From: Glandiceps talaboti
Taxonomy: Eukaryota; Hemichordata; Enteropneusta; Spengelidae
DNA: 64,000 bases
Direction of reading: 5' to 3'
NCBI RefSeq assembly: GCF_964340395.1
Contig: NC_135565.1
Location: 17,142,209-17,206,208, forward strand
Positions 17,741 through 42,009 of the stretch are shown here, in pieces (the stretch's first letter is position 1; every line of letters starts with the position of its first letter). The notes under the pieces are model-generated. The model did not search any database and was not told the origin of the DNA. It was given only the letters and a program-made list of their open reading frames with translations. The position numbers and the translations under genes were made by a program.

Positions 17741-18861
17741 TTCTGATACAAATTGTCTTGTGTATCTGCCAAATGTGTTTTAAGATCGATAGGTAAAATA
17801 GAAAAGACGGTTTATTATTGATCATAGTAGATGATTTAAATGTAGGGATCACACGGTTTTTTTCAATGATTTCACATTTACGTAGATCCAAAGAATGAGG
17901 ACCAGTTGTTTGTTCGTCCAAATTTACAATAAGTCGTCATCTGCTGAATCTGCTATTTTGATGATTCACTCTATTCAATGAAGAGACTTTCGGACCACAA
18001 ATCAGAATTGCTCTCTTACTTTTCTATTTGTTTCTAAAATAGTATGAAGGCTTTAGTTTTGGGGTAATAAGAAATCCGTAAGTTATATCAACAGTGAAAT
18101 CTACTGGGTTTTGTGGTGCAACAATGTATAACCCTGTCTAGATTCCTAAAAAGTCGCATCACTAAATTTCCTGTGAACAAGAACATGACCCTACTGTGCA
18201 CATGTCAACATGCATGACATTTTAACAAGAATCCTTATTCACTTGCCTACCCAATAATGCTGTTATAGTTACAAAATATTCTGGTATGTGTGTGTTGCTA
18301 GGGCGTGGCCATGGTTGTTAGGCACAATTGCGTCAATACATCTTTAAAAACAATTGCAGACTGACACCTCTAGAAATTGGCACACCAATATTTCAGTTCC
18401 ATCCACCTACCAGTTCTGGCGGTTACATTTTTTGACCAAATTTTACTTTGTTTCACAAAATTAAAATTTGTATATTCATTACGAATGTGATATTCATGTC
18501 TTTGTTCATTTCGCAAATTGTGAAAACAATACAATATCAAAATCCCATCCAGGGTTTAAAAATTACTTTTTTCTATAACATGAGTGTCATATTTTCATTA
18601 TGAACTGTCATCAATCATTTATTTGTCGTATCAAAATTTAGCACAAATCAACCAGAGTAACCATATTCTTCTCTTTAAGACACAACCTGGGTTTATATGT
18701 TATTTCACTGGTGTAAACAATACTGACATAAAACCAGAATAAAATGATTAAGTATACTGTTAATGTTAATACATGCCTTCGATGGCGCTGAAATCGTATT
18801 CTTGCATTCTTAACAAACTTCATAGCATGATTCAAGCAGTTTCCCGCTCGCGACATGGTCA

Positions 18862-18888
18862 TGACGTATACGTCAGTAAATGACGTCA
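18862..18888. promoter_or_regulatory. Paired CRE-like palindromes, unit 2
   Basis: TGACGTATACGTCA at 18862-18875 and TGACGTCA at 18881-18888, with the same spacing as unit 1. Confidence 0.5.
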
Positions 18889-19126
18889 TCGAATCATATG
18901 TGTAACATGCATAATACCGGGTTTGAGTCTTACCAGTAATAAATGATGATTAGACATGCTTTCGTTAATATAGAATACAACATGTATCTCTTACTAAAAT
19001 TACGCCCCCAATAAATATAAACTCATCTTTTACACATTTAAGTCGGCATCTTCAATATATAATTTTTTTGCAATCATACAGTTGTATTCAAAATTCAAAG
19101 GTTTATATAACTGTTTTACTGCGAAT

Positions 19127-20170
19127 TCATATTTGTTTCTTGATGGTGTCACTTTTTTCAGGGTAATCCATCACAGACAACGTGATACTAAATTGTGGTG
19201 CGTAATACATTGCCATGACTATTAAATCTTTATTTGGAATTTCCCGCGTAAACCTAATACCGCCGATATAACAAAGGAGACTGCACAAATGTACACAGAA
19301 GTTGTCCGGAAGTCCATTTTCCGCTGAATAGTAGTATAGTATAGTATAATTGTTTATTTTAGTGACATGAGGTTTACTTGAAAAGTTTACATTGACCAAA
19401 AAAAATCAATAAATAATAACACCTCCCAGCCCAACGATTGGACTTATAAGTAACCTCGACTGTAATTTACAAAACAATGGGTAGACAAACTGCAAAGCAC
19501 AGAAATTCAAATAACAAGTCAACTTAACCTGTATAAACAGTTTTTGCGTTTAAGAAATGCCGCTTGAATGAATTTGGCAGTAGCTTTCACATTATCATGA
19601 AGTATTAGCTTAAACTTATCACCAATAGGGAGAACATTGAAGGTCGCCACGTCAATGAAATCAAAATACAAAGCTGGAAGAGCTGAATAAAATTTACAGT
19701 GAAAGAGGAAATGACTTTCATCTTCTACAGTATCTGTATCATCACAAAGCTCACACACTCTCCTTTCAACCGGTTCATGACGAAACCTACCAGTTTAATA
19801 AATCAAATCTCGCCCATGCTTTCCAAGCCACAAAATATATCAGCACCATATAGCAGACAATTAACCGGGCGAAAACACCTTTAAGTCCTGGATAAAGGTA
19901 CGAATACATCCCTGAGCCGCACATTATGCAAATGAGAAATACCCGGAAAGGTTTTGAGTGGTTTGAGTCCAAACGTGAATGTATAGACCAATTGCGCAGT
20001 AGCAAATGCGAGCACCCCTTAATAAAGTGATCTTCGGAGATCCCAAGGGCTATGAGATAATAATCACCGATAGCTGAGAAAAAAAGTTAAGTCAAGACAC
20101 CGAGTGGATAGATCGGGCGAATTTCCCCTGCATGTAACAATGAAACAAAATAAATGCAGCCAGAGAGACG
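19127..20170 (-). pseudogene. TMEM86/YhhN lysoplasmalogenase pseudogene, unit 2
   Basis: It carries the same lesions as unit 1: a missing N-terminus, the 10-bp deletion over the conserved Asp codon, the frameshift near the CACCCC run and the LINE insertion. It also has one further single-base loss near 19288 (CACAAATG against CACAAAGTG). The shared lesions show the gene died before units 1 and 2 separated. Confidence 0.9.
19331..19796 (-). mobile_element. Non-LTR retrotransposon 3' end in the TMEM86 pseudogene, unit 2
   Basis: Same insertion, flanks and (ATACT)n tail as 6590-7054, so it was duplicated with the unit rather than inserted independently. Confidence 0.8.
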
Positions 20171-20922
20171 TAGAAAGTATAGAAAAGTATTTATATCAAT
20201 TAAAAGTCCAGAATAAATACTTGCCACGTTAAGGGATATATCATGTATGATTACGATGGCTATGAATTTTACCTTCTGACAATTATTGTCTGTGTGTAGG
20301 AATGGAAAATCAATAGACTTTGCCATGATGAAAGTTTTCAGTTTGAATCTGCTATTACTTTCATTTTGGTAGGATGTCACATAATTCTACATCCAAATCG
20401 TTCCTCGGTTCCATAAAAAAGACAAACTGCAGTGTATTTTAGCTGAATACTCTAAAGCTTCATCGTTGTGCACTCTCCCGTGTTACAGCGCCAGCAACGA
20501 TGAACCTTTAAAGCAAGTGCCTTACTAAACCGTTGGGATTGTACACTATAATTAATCATATAATGTCAAGGGGAGACCTCTAGTATACAATCCTGAGCAT
20601 ATGTTACACACGCATCGGGGCTTACCATGAAGGGTCTGATGGAAAAGGAAGGGATTTGCGAAAAATGTTGAACGATTTACTACAGGCAGGCAGTGAATTT
20701 CACGCAATCTCTTCTACCATACAACTTTGTAATACTTGTACATACCAACATGTGTGTTTCCCCGAGACGATGTTATTATACCCCCCCTCAAAAAAGAAAA
20801 AAAGAATGACATGTTTGGCTGATCATGTGACCATGGATAATGATAAGTACAACCGGATGTTACAGTCTGCATGATATAACGCAGTACAATTTGAAAGCCA
20901 GAGTTGAAAACATTGCTCCGAA

Positions 20923-26342
<5,420 letters not shown>

Positions 26343-26649
26343 CGTCAGTGGCGTTGTAGCTCAACTGTCTTCATCCACATGCCAATACATCCTTGTTGTT
26401 CGTGCAATGTGCAGTTTCTCAGTTTCTGAGTGATTTTGTCATTTATAAAAAAAAATTGCCTAATAAATACTCCTGTTGTCTTCTTTACCACATACACCAT
26501 CATTTCCTGGAGGGCTGATGTTATCAGCATAAACTAGCGCCAGTGGTGTTGTAGCAACTGTCTTCATCCACATGCCAATATATCATTGTTGTTCGTGCAA
26601 TATGCATCACCATTTTAGTGTTGCTATGTGCAGTTTCTAAGTTTCTCGG

Positions 26650-27530
26650 TGATTTTGATATATTTGCAGAAATACCCCTTTTGTTATCTTTGACATATAC
26701 GTCATCATTTGGCTATTACTACAGGCATGGTCTTGTTGCAAGTCATAGGTGGGACTTTTTGTAAAATGTTTATCAACATACCTACCCATCCATAATTTCA
26801 TATTTGCAATGACTCAACATCATTTGACAGCTGTTATGGGTGTGGTTATGTAGCTTGGCATATGTGAATACATTTTTTGAATATTTACTGTAATATGCAA
26901 CACCACTTTCTTGTTGGTATGGGCTTGTTCTTGTTTGTATGTATGCATATTTCATACTTTGTTTAAATATTGATTCACTTGCTTACCCATTGTTGATTTT
27001 ATCTTTGTGATATACACATATCACTGTTACTATGGGCATGGGATTGTTGCTAGGCATATTTGCACACATTAAAAAATATCTTTTCACTTGCCTACTTGTT
27101 TTATCTTTACAATATACACCATATATACACCATCGTTTGGCTGTTGTTTAAACGTGGTCTTGCTGCTAGTAATACATTTTGATGAACGTGGTCTTGCTGC
27201 TAGTAATACATTTTGTTGAATGTTTAAACATTACCTATCCATCGCTGTTGTTATCGGTGCAATATACAACACCATTTTGCTGATGTTATGGATGTGGTCT
27301 GTTGCTAGGCATATTTGCATTTTCTGAATATTCACTTACTAGCGTACCCATTCCTGATTTTATCTTTGAAATACATGCCATCATTTAGCTGTTGCTATAG
27401 GGGTCTTGTTGCTAGGCATATTTGCAAATATTTCGTTATGTTTATGTATTGCTGTTTCCTTTGCAAAATGCAATGTCATTTAAGAGTTGATATGGGCGTG
27501 GTCATTTTGTACGGCGATATGTATATTTTA
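26650..27530. repeat. Degenerate ~105-bp minisatellite, unit 3
   Basis: Paralogue of 1080-1925, with an extra TGAACGTGGTCTTGCTGCTA partial monomer near 27184. Confidence 0.75.
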
Positions 27531-27612
27531 TCTAGTACATTCCTATAAAATATTAAAATATTCTTCCCAGTCGTTTTTGTATGTTAAATTTTGTTGTGTT
27601 TATAAAGTCACC

Positions 27613-27615
27613 CGA

Positions 27616-27651
<36 letters not shown>

Positions 27652-28868
27652 GTTTTCATCAGGTGTCACATGTCATGTCTATAGAAAAAATGAACATGTT
27701 TTAATTCAGCTGTTCTGAAATGTTTTTCAAATACAACCTACAAAACTCAAACACTGTGACAAACACTGTGTCTGTGACAAACACTGTGAATTTGAAATAC
27801 ATACATACATACATACATACATACATACATACATACATACATACATACATACACACACAAACATTTCACCACGGAATGACAACTGTTCAGTTATGCTAAT
27901 ACACATTTGAAAACATATACGTCAAATTGTGGATATTTACAGATTACTATGATATTTCATTTTGATGCAAACATATCTTATGTCAGCAAACTATTGCAGA
28001 TTGTATTCATATTGATGCAGTATGTTGTATTTGTATGTCATGTCATGTCATGTCATGTCATGTTATGTTATGTTACGTTTTGTCATGTTTGTGAAGTTAG
28101 ACAATAAACATATTATTGATATCTGACGTTATATAATGATGACTACTTGCTTGTATAGCTCTGTCTGTGAATATATATATATAGTTGATGGGAATTCTAT
28201 TTACAGTCACACGAGTCACGAGTAGGCCATTATAGAGTTACATTTCTTCTTATGAAACTGTGAACCACATTTCTGAAAACACTTAGCTGATATAGTTTGA
28301 TAGACAAATAGAACGGATGGGACATCTGTAGCCTGACTCAAAGGTAGTGTTGTTGTTTTACTTTGTCATTATGATAAACGGAGAATATTAGGTTCATGTG
28401 TCCTAGTAAACAATTTAAGTGTTGGGGTGATTCTCCTTCATGGAGACCGAGACAAAGAGGACCATTTTGTATTCTTTGTTAATTTCGTAAAAACATGCAA
28501 ACATTACAGTGAAGGCTGACCCTCATGGGTGTAAATGACGAGACACGTATTGTGCCGGGAGATAATGTGTGCTGTTTGGTAGAGTTCAATTGAGTGGCAC
28601 TGGTCCTATTTATAATGAACACAGGGCTCCAACCCTGACTGCCGTCGAAAGGCCAGTGGTTTATGAATGAATTAATGAATAAATAAATTAATATTAATGA
28701 ATGAATGGATGAATGTCGAATGAGTGTATGGACGGATGAAAGAATGAATAAATGAATTAATTAGTTAATATTAATGAATGAATAAATAAGTGAATGAATG
28801 AATGAATGAATGAATGAATGAATGAATGAGTGAGTGAGTGAGTGAGTGAGTGAGTGAGTGAAGGAATG
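27613..28868. repeat. Microsatellite cluster of unit 3 (GACA, TACA, TGTCA, GAAT/GAGT)
   Basis: Tracts at 27613-27649, 27799-27856, 28037-28092 and 28661-28868. The TACA tract is much shorter and the GAAT tract ends in a GAGT block absent from units 1 and 2. Confidence 0.9.
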
Positions 28869-29429
28869 AAGATATGAATCAATGTTTATCGATATGTAAT
28901 AGAACAACAAATCATGTGTCAAATTTACTTTGGAGAAGTTTGTACATTACAAAATTGTTGAGAGAAGCTAGAAAATAAACGTATGGAAAGAAACGAATTG
29001 AGATAAGCCTCTCAAATTACTAGTATTAATACATCACCTTATACCTCCATGATTTATACTGTATACGGCTGCTCTTCTCATAAAATATATATCAAGGCTA
29101 GGGGAGCCTACACATATCGACAGCGGGGAGGGAGGGGTCATAGTTATTGAAGTGAGATTGGAGCATATTATTGATTGCTTCATAGACAAATATGCCGAAT
29201 TGATATTCATACTGTTTGAAAAATATCAAGACTGCCTAAATTTTGAAAAGTGGGATTGTTTGTGTATCATACAATTTGCCTCCTGTCATGACACGAACAA
29301 TTTTCTTAAATACGTTTTACGTATGCTTCTCCAGATTTCAACAGTATATGAAATATGTGGTAATACAAAAATGTTGTACGACAAATAGCACAATATGATG
29401 CATATTAGTGTGAATGGAAAGAGTTAAAT

Positions 29430-29944
29430 AAGCAAGTGATTTAATCTTAATCTAGTGATAGAGGGTGGGGCATATGGAGTGGATTAACCGAACTGTTGTT
29501 TTAATACGTGGTTCCATCATTCACAAGATTACGGGGTCAGATCTATACTTCTACCAGACTGTTTTAACACAGTGTAAAGTTGGGGGAAAAGATTACTTCA
29601 TGACTTGTAAGATTCAACATAAACAATTACAAGTGAAAGATGGACATCAACTATTACAACCTCACATAACACAGCAATGAATAGATGTGTTCTCTACAAT
29701 GATTCCTGAACTAGCTACATGTTCTTAAATAAGGACAAGACAGTAGCAAAATTAATGATGTTTTCTGAATGCTTAGGATATTTCTTTTTGAAGTAAACAT
29801 ATATTGTGTTCACAGACTGTTGCAGATTGTAATCATATTATTACAATGTGTTGTATAGAATTTTGTATACTATGTCATTTTTGTGAAGTTAGCAATACAA
29901 TATATTATTGATAGCTGACCTTAAATAATGACGACTACTTGTTA

Positions 29945-29997
<53 letters not shown>

Positions 29998-30012
29998 GCC
30001 TGCCTGCCTGCC

Positions 30013-30081
<69 letters not shown>

Positions 30082-30430
30082 TTCCATATAATACTGTTGG
30101 TATTTTAGTGTTTCATTATGATAACCATGACCATCATTGTAAACAAAACCATATCTATTCATTACTACTCTTAACCATGTCTTCAGGTGTGTCATGTGAG
30201 GTTGTAATAGTTGATGTTCATCTTTCACATGTCATGGTTTATGTCTAATCTTACAACTCATGAAATAAATATCTACCATTTACCCAACTGTGTTAAAGCA
30301 GTCGGGTAGATGTATACGTTTGACCCCGTTGTCCTGTGTATGTTGGGACCACATATTAAAACATGTACAACAGTTCAGTTAATTCGCTCCATATGCTACA
30401 TTCACTAGAGTTTAGATGGAATCACTGTGT
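29430..30430. repeat. Foldback inverted repeat with (CTGT)n, unit 3 (longer arms)
   Basis: The left arm at about 29430-29690 is the reverse complement, with substitutions, of about 30130-30430. It includes segments lost from the left arm in units 1 and 2. A CTGT/CTGC tract lies inside at 29945-30081. Confidence 0.65.
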
Positions 30431-31772
30431 ATATTCAAGGGTATTAAGTACAAAATATTTCATATACTTTTGAAATTTTGGGAATCACACGTAAAACGTA
30501 GGTCTGTCATTAATAAAGCAGTCGAAGTATCTGACCCCGTAATCTTGTGCATGTTGGGACCACATATTAAAACAGAAGTTCGATTAACCCGATCCATTTA
30601 AAATGACATCACTGTGTTTATTCAACTCTTTCAATTAAGCGTACTAAACATATTTTTTTCTGATACAAATTGTCTTGTGTATCTGCCAAATGTGTTATAA
30701 GTTCGATAGATAAAATAGAAAAGACGGTTTTTTATTGATCATTGTAGATGATTTAAAAGTAGGGATCACACGGTTTTTTTTCAATGATTTCTTCTTCACA
30801 CAGACTCAAAGAATAAGGACCAGTTGTTTGTTCGTCCAAATTTAAAATAAGTCGTCATCTGCTGAATGTGCTATTTGATGATTCACTCTATTCAACGGAG
30901 ATAGTTTCGAACCACAAATCAGCATTGCTATCTTTAATTTCTTCTTGTGTCTAAAATAGTATGAAGGCTTTAGTTTTGGGGTAAAAAGAAATCCGTAAGC
31001 TATATCAACAGTGAAATCTACTGGGTTTTGTGGTGCAAAAATGTATAACCCTGTCTAGATTCCTAAAAAGTCCCATCACTAAATTTCCTGTGAACAAGAA
31101 CATGACCCTCCCTACTGTGCACATGTCAACATGCATGACATTTTAACAAGAATCCTTATTCACTTGCCAACTCAATAATGTTGTTATCATTACAAAATAT
31201 TCTGGTATGTGTGTGTTGCTAGGGTGTAGTCATGGTTGTTAGGTACAATTGTGTCAATACATCTTTAAAAACATTTGCAGACTGACACCTCTAGAAATAG
31301 GCACACCAATATTTCAAACCCATCTACCTACCAGTTTTGGTGATAATGTTTTTTGAACAAATTTGACTTTGTTTGACCTAATTAAATTTGTATATTTATT
31401 ACGAATGTGATATTCATGTCTTTGTTCATTGTGCTACATCTGAAAAAAATATAATATCAAAATATCATCCTCGGTTTAAAAATTACTTTTTTTGTATAAA
31501 ATGAGTGTCGAATTTTCATTATGAACTGTCATCAATGATTTATTTGGCGTATCAAAGTTTGCCACAAATCAACCAGCGTAACCATATACTTCTCTTTAAG
31601 ACACAACCTGGGTTTATAAGTTATTTCACTGGTGTAAAAAATACTGACATAAGACCATACAAGTATAATGTTAATGTCAATACATGCCTTCGATGGCGCT
31701 GAAATCGTATTCTTGCATTCTTAGCAAACGTGATAGTATGATTCAAGCAGTTTCCCGCTCGCGACATGGTTA

Positions 31773-31799
31773 TGACGTATACGTCATTAAATGACGTCA
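31773..31799. promoter_or_regulatory. Paired CRE-like palindromes, unit 3
   Basis: TGACGTATACGTCA at 31773-31786 and TGACGTCA at 31792-31799, retained although the neighbouring TMEM86 copy has been lost. Confidence 0.5.
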
Positions 31800-31829
31800 T
31801 CGAATCATTTGTGTGTTATTCCGTACATT

Positions 31830-32275
31830 ACGTAATTGTTCGTAAATTGAAAGATGCTACAAGCAAAAAAGACAACCACCCAATCTTTATGTGTAATGGA
31901 AAATCATTAATTATGCAAATGTAAGTTTTTAAATAAGGTTTGAATTGTTATGAGATAATGAATAATGAATTTGGGGAGCGCATATCTAATGACTGATAAT
32001 CATTAATTATGCAAATGATTTTTAATTTAAAAACAATTTACCATCTTTTTAAAAAAAACTAAATCTGAAGAAACATCTATAAAGTCCATGTTTGTAATTC
32101 AATAAATTTGCAAAAATTTTATTTACAATAAATACTATTTTACACACATTTTCTTTTTGCCATTTACTGAGTTGCAAAGAAGATTTGGTATATATTTTTT
32201 TTCTCATTATTTTTTCAAGTAGAAAACTATAGCAAAGTAGTAAATAAATACCAAATTCTCATCTAAATGGCCACT
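31830..32275. other. AT-rich segment replacing TMEM86 in unit 3
   Basis: About 440 bp with no counterpart in the other units. It joins duplicated sequence shortly after the CRE pair on the left and at the ~32,275 ACTTTAAGGGATATATC junction on the right. It holds two copies of AATCATTAATTATGCAAATG (about 31902 and 31988), each containing an octamer ATGCAAAT. No ORF is visible. Confidence 0.6.
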
Positions 32276-32977
32276 TTAAGGGATATATCATGTATGATTG
32301 CGATGGCTGAGAATTTTCCTTCTGACAATTATTGTCTGTGTGTAGGAATGGAAATCAAAAGACTTTGCCATTATGTAAAGCATTCAGTGGTAAAATCTGC
32401 TATTACTTGTATTCATTTTTCTTGTTGGTAGGATGTCGCATAATTCTACATCCAAATCGTTCCTCGGTTCCATAAAAAAGACAAACTGCAGTGTATTTTA
32501 GCTGAATACTCTAAGCTTCATCGTTGTGCACGCTCCCGTGTTACAGCGCCAACAACGATGAAACTTTAAAGCAAGTACATTACTGAACCGTTGGGATTGT
32601 ACATTATAATTAATCATATATTGTCACGGGGAGACCTCTAGTGTACAATCCTGAGCATATGTTACACACGCATCGGGGCTTACCATGAAGGGTCTGATGG
32701 AAAAGGAAGGGATTTTCGAAAAATGTTAAACAATTTACTACAGGCAGGCAGGGAATTTCACGCAATTTCGTCTATCATGTTTGTAATACTTGTACATACC
32801 AATATGTGTCTTTCCCCGAGACGATGTTATTATACCCCCCCCCCAAAAAAAAAAAGAAAAAAGAAAAAAAAGAATTATATGTTTGGCTGATCATGTGATC
32901 ATGGATATTGATAAGTATAACAGGATGTTACAGTCTGCATGATATAACGCACTACAATTTGAAAACATTGCTCCGAA

Positions 32978-38881
<5,904 letters not shown>

Positions 38882-38959
38882 CGTCAGTAGCAACTGGCTT
38901 CATCCACATGCCAAAATATCCTTGTTGTTCGTGCAATATGCACCATCATTTTAGTGTCG

Positions 38960-39900
38960 CTATTTTCAGTTTCATGGTGATTTTTATATAGTTGCATAAA
39001 TACCCCTTTTGTTATCTTTGCCATATACACCATCATTTGGCTGTTGCTATGGGCATGGTCTTGTTGCAAGTCAAACGTGGGACTATTTTAAAAATGTTTA
39101 TTGACATGCCTACCATCACTCATTTCATCTTTGCAATAACTCGACATCATTCGACAGCTGCTATGGGTGTGGGTATGTAGCTTGGCATATGTGAATACAT
39201 GTTTTGAATATTTACTCACTTGCCTACCCATTCCTGATGTTATCGTTGCAATATATGCAACACCACTTTTCTGTTGGTATGGGCTTGGTCTTGTTTCTAG
39301 GCATATTTCATACTTTGTTTGAATATTGGTTCACTTGCCTACCCATTGTTGCTTTTATCTTTGTAATATACACATATCACTGTTACTATGGGCGTTGGAT
39401 TGCTGCTAGGCATATTTGTACGCATTAAAAAATATATATTTACTTGCCTACCCATTCCTGTTTTTATCTTTCCAATATACACAATCATTTGGTTGTTGCT
39501 ATCGGCGTGGTCTTGCTGCTAGGGAGCCATTTTGTTGCATGTTTAATCATTTCCTATCCATCCCTAATGTTAATGCTGTAAAGGCAACACCGTGTTGCTG
39601 TTATTGTTCGCATTTAAATATCCATTTACTTGCATACCCATTCCTGTTTTTATCTTTGCAATATAGACCATTATTTGGCTTTTGCTATGGGGGGTGGGGG
39701 GTGGGGTGCTGTTGCTATTTGCAAACATTTTGTTATGTTCATTTATTGGCTGTCCATCCCTTTTGTTACCTTTGGAATATGCAAGTCATTTGGGAGTTGC
39801 TATGGGCGCTGTCATTTTGCAAGGCCATACTTGTATTTTGTCTATTACATCCCTACAAAATATCAAAATACTCTTCCCAGTGGTTTTTGGGTGTTAAGTT
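38960..39900. repeat. Degenerate ~105-bp minisatellite, unit 4
   Basis: Paralogue of 1080-1925, including a G-rich variant (GGGGGGTGGGGGGTGGGG) near 39689. Confidence 0.75.
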
Positions 39901-39932
39901 GTCTTAAGTCTTAGTCGCCCACAGATAGTCGA

Positions 39933-39959
39933 ACATACATACATACATACATACATACA

Positions 39960-39988
<29 letters not shown>
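39933..39988. repeat. (TACA)n microsatellite, unit 4
   Basis: Short TACA tract. The sequence that follows it in the other units up to about position 2820 is deleted here. Confidence 0.9.
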
Positions 39989-39993
<5 letters not shown>

Positions 39994-40571
39994 CATCTGT
40001 AGCTTGACCTAAAGGTAGTATCATTGTTTTAGTGTGTCATTATGATAAACGGAGAATATTAGGTTTATATATGCTAGTAGACTATCTAAGTGTTGGGATT
40101 TATACTATAATGAATTGGCAGCGGCTGTTCTAAAAATATATCAAGGCTTGGGGAGCCTATGGAGAGCGTGGGGGGGGGGTCATAGTTATTGAAGTGTGAT
40201 GGGGCATATTATGGATTACATCATAGACAAATATGTCTAATTGATTTTTCATACTGTTTGAAAAATATCAGGACTGCCTAAATTTTTATAAGTGGAATTG
40301 TTTGCGTATCATACAATTTGCCTCCTGTCATGACACGAACAATTTTCTTAAATACGTTTTACGTATGCTTCCCCAGATTTCAACAGTATATGAAATATGT
40401 ATTAATACAAAAATGTTGTACGACAAATAGCACAATATGATGTCTATTAACGTGAATGGATTTAAATAATCAGAGAGATTTAATCTAAAATCTAGTGATA
40501 GAGGGTGGGGCATATGGAGAGGATTAATCGAACTGATATTTAATATGTGGTCCCAACACGCACAGGATTAT

Positions 40572-40830
40572 CACTAGTAGAAAAAATAGTACAGTTTACG
40601 ACACTTTCCGTACTATAGTTCAGATTGAGTTCAATTCTGTACTTTTATGCTGATGAGGTGGACGTTTCTGTACTTTCCCATTAGCGCCTGTCTAATCGGA
40701 TTATACTCGATCTGAAAAATAGTTCAGATTGCGAGTCGGAAGTGATTTGAATACATTTGCATTTAGTTCAGAATATATTCATGAGTTCACCCCCATAACC
40801 GGGCAGTAAACAAATGAATATTCAAATCTA
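40572..40830 (+). repeat. Left terminal inverted repeat of the giant element
   Basis: This 259-bp arm is identical by eye, base for base, to the reverse complement of 56687-56945. It contains recurrent submotifs: TAGTTCAG three times and CTGTAC or its complement several times. CACTA subterminal repeats are typically transposase-binding sites, but binding here is inferred. Confidence 0.92.
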
Positions 40831-41560
40831 CCGTGCTTGCAATCAATACGTACATAAACGCTATACGTGTAGCTAGTGTATTCGATACATATGTATGTAT
40901 ATAAGCAGGCTTATGATATGAACTACATGGTTAGGACGTACGTAGATTGTAATATCACAGGGCTCATTTTGAAATAAATGTTCGTAGTACGCCTTTTCAT
41001 TATGCACTACATACCGCCACCACTAAACGTGTTTCACATTTCTACGCGTTTGATGCATAGTAATACAGATTTAGATGACATGACAATCGTTTCCAATAAT
41101 AGTTTAAAATTGGGCCACAAATATTGCTAGTGTATGGAGCTTCTTAACAAACCTGACCGGCCAATAGCGTCAACAAACTCACAGTAGAGACGTGCTGACA
41201 GATTTGAGTCTGTGGACATTATTTCTAGCTAAGTAAAATTGAGTGACTATTGGGAATATTATATGGCATCCATGTCGTCCATGTCGTCTATAGTTTCTGA
41301 CTGACCGTGTTATGTACAACGTAACGCTGAACGAAATACGGTCCATCAGGAATTAACTAGACTAACCTCTATGGGAATAGTATTCTTGTCCATGTGTCGT
41401 TTATAGAACAATTAAGTGTTAGGGTGTGATCTCCACAGTAATAAACAAGCCTTTAGAAGAACAACAGGTATTCACGCCTCAAATATCTTGGGCATCATCC
41501 AAATTACGATCATGAGCACCAAAGTAAAGGAAATACTTAATGACGTTCGGCATGCAGAAC
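40831..41560. other. Giant-element interior, left, no gene seen
   Basis: AT-rich DNA with no similarity to the array and no supported coding sequence. Confidence 0.6.
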
Positions 41561-41569
41561 CCCCCCCCC

Positions 41570-41599
41570 CCGGGCCCGTACCTATGGGTACATGCCCGG
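41570..41599. repeat. Short GC-rich hairpin next to a poly-C run
   Basis: CCGGGCCCGTACC pairs imperfectly with GGGTACATGCCCGG, directly after the C tract starting at 41560. No target duplication was found. Confidence 0.5.
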
Positions 41600-41845
41600 C
41601 ATCCATGTAACTGTTATATCACTCTACGTGACGATTCTGAGGGCCCTCATCTCTTATTCTCTTGTTTTATTTCAATTATACTCATAACTCCTGTTTTTAT
41701 AGTATAACTGTACAATTGGCTTCGATCAGTGCATTCCAGATTTTCATGAGTCATGAGTGCACATTGCACAGATATCTGCAGAATACTTAAAAGGATTATG
41801 GGTAATGTATGCATATGCGGGAAAAACAAACTGCTGTAAGGAGCA

Positions 41846-41999
41846 TAGTCTCGCTGCCAGACTCGAGACTATCGTCCCTAATCTGTTTACCGAGCGGCGC
41901 AGCCGCGAGAATAGAGGGGGACTGGTCCCGCTCTTCTCGCGGCTGCGCCGCTCGGTAAACAGATTAGGGACGATAGTCTCGAGTCTGGCAGCGAGACTA
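41846..41999. mobile_element. 154-bp near-perfect palindrome (MITE) with a 9-bp target duplication
   Basis: Arms of about 66 bp start TAGTCTCGCTGCCAGACTCG and end with its inverse, around a short loop near 41911-41933. TAAGGAGCA is repeated exactly on both sides (41837-41845 and 42000-42008). A 9-bp duplication points to a Mutator-like (MULE) mechanism. If the ends are read as ATAGTC, the duplication would be 7 bp. Confidence 0.85.
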
Positions 42000-42009
42000 T
42001 AAGGAGCAC

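Noticed and set aside
40640-40670. CTGATGAG in the terminal inverted repeat, a possible hammerhead ribozyme core
   Set aside because: No GAAA box with a closing stem follows it, and the reverse strand also lacks the required core order. The match at 12168 fails in the same way.
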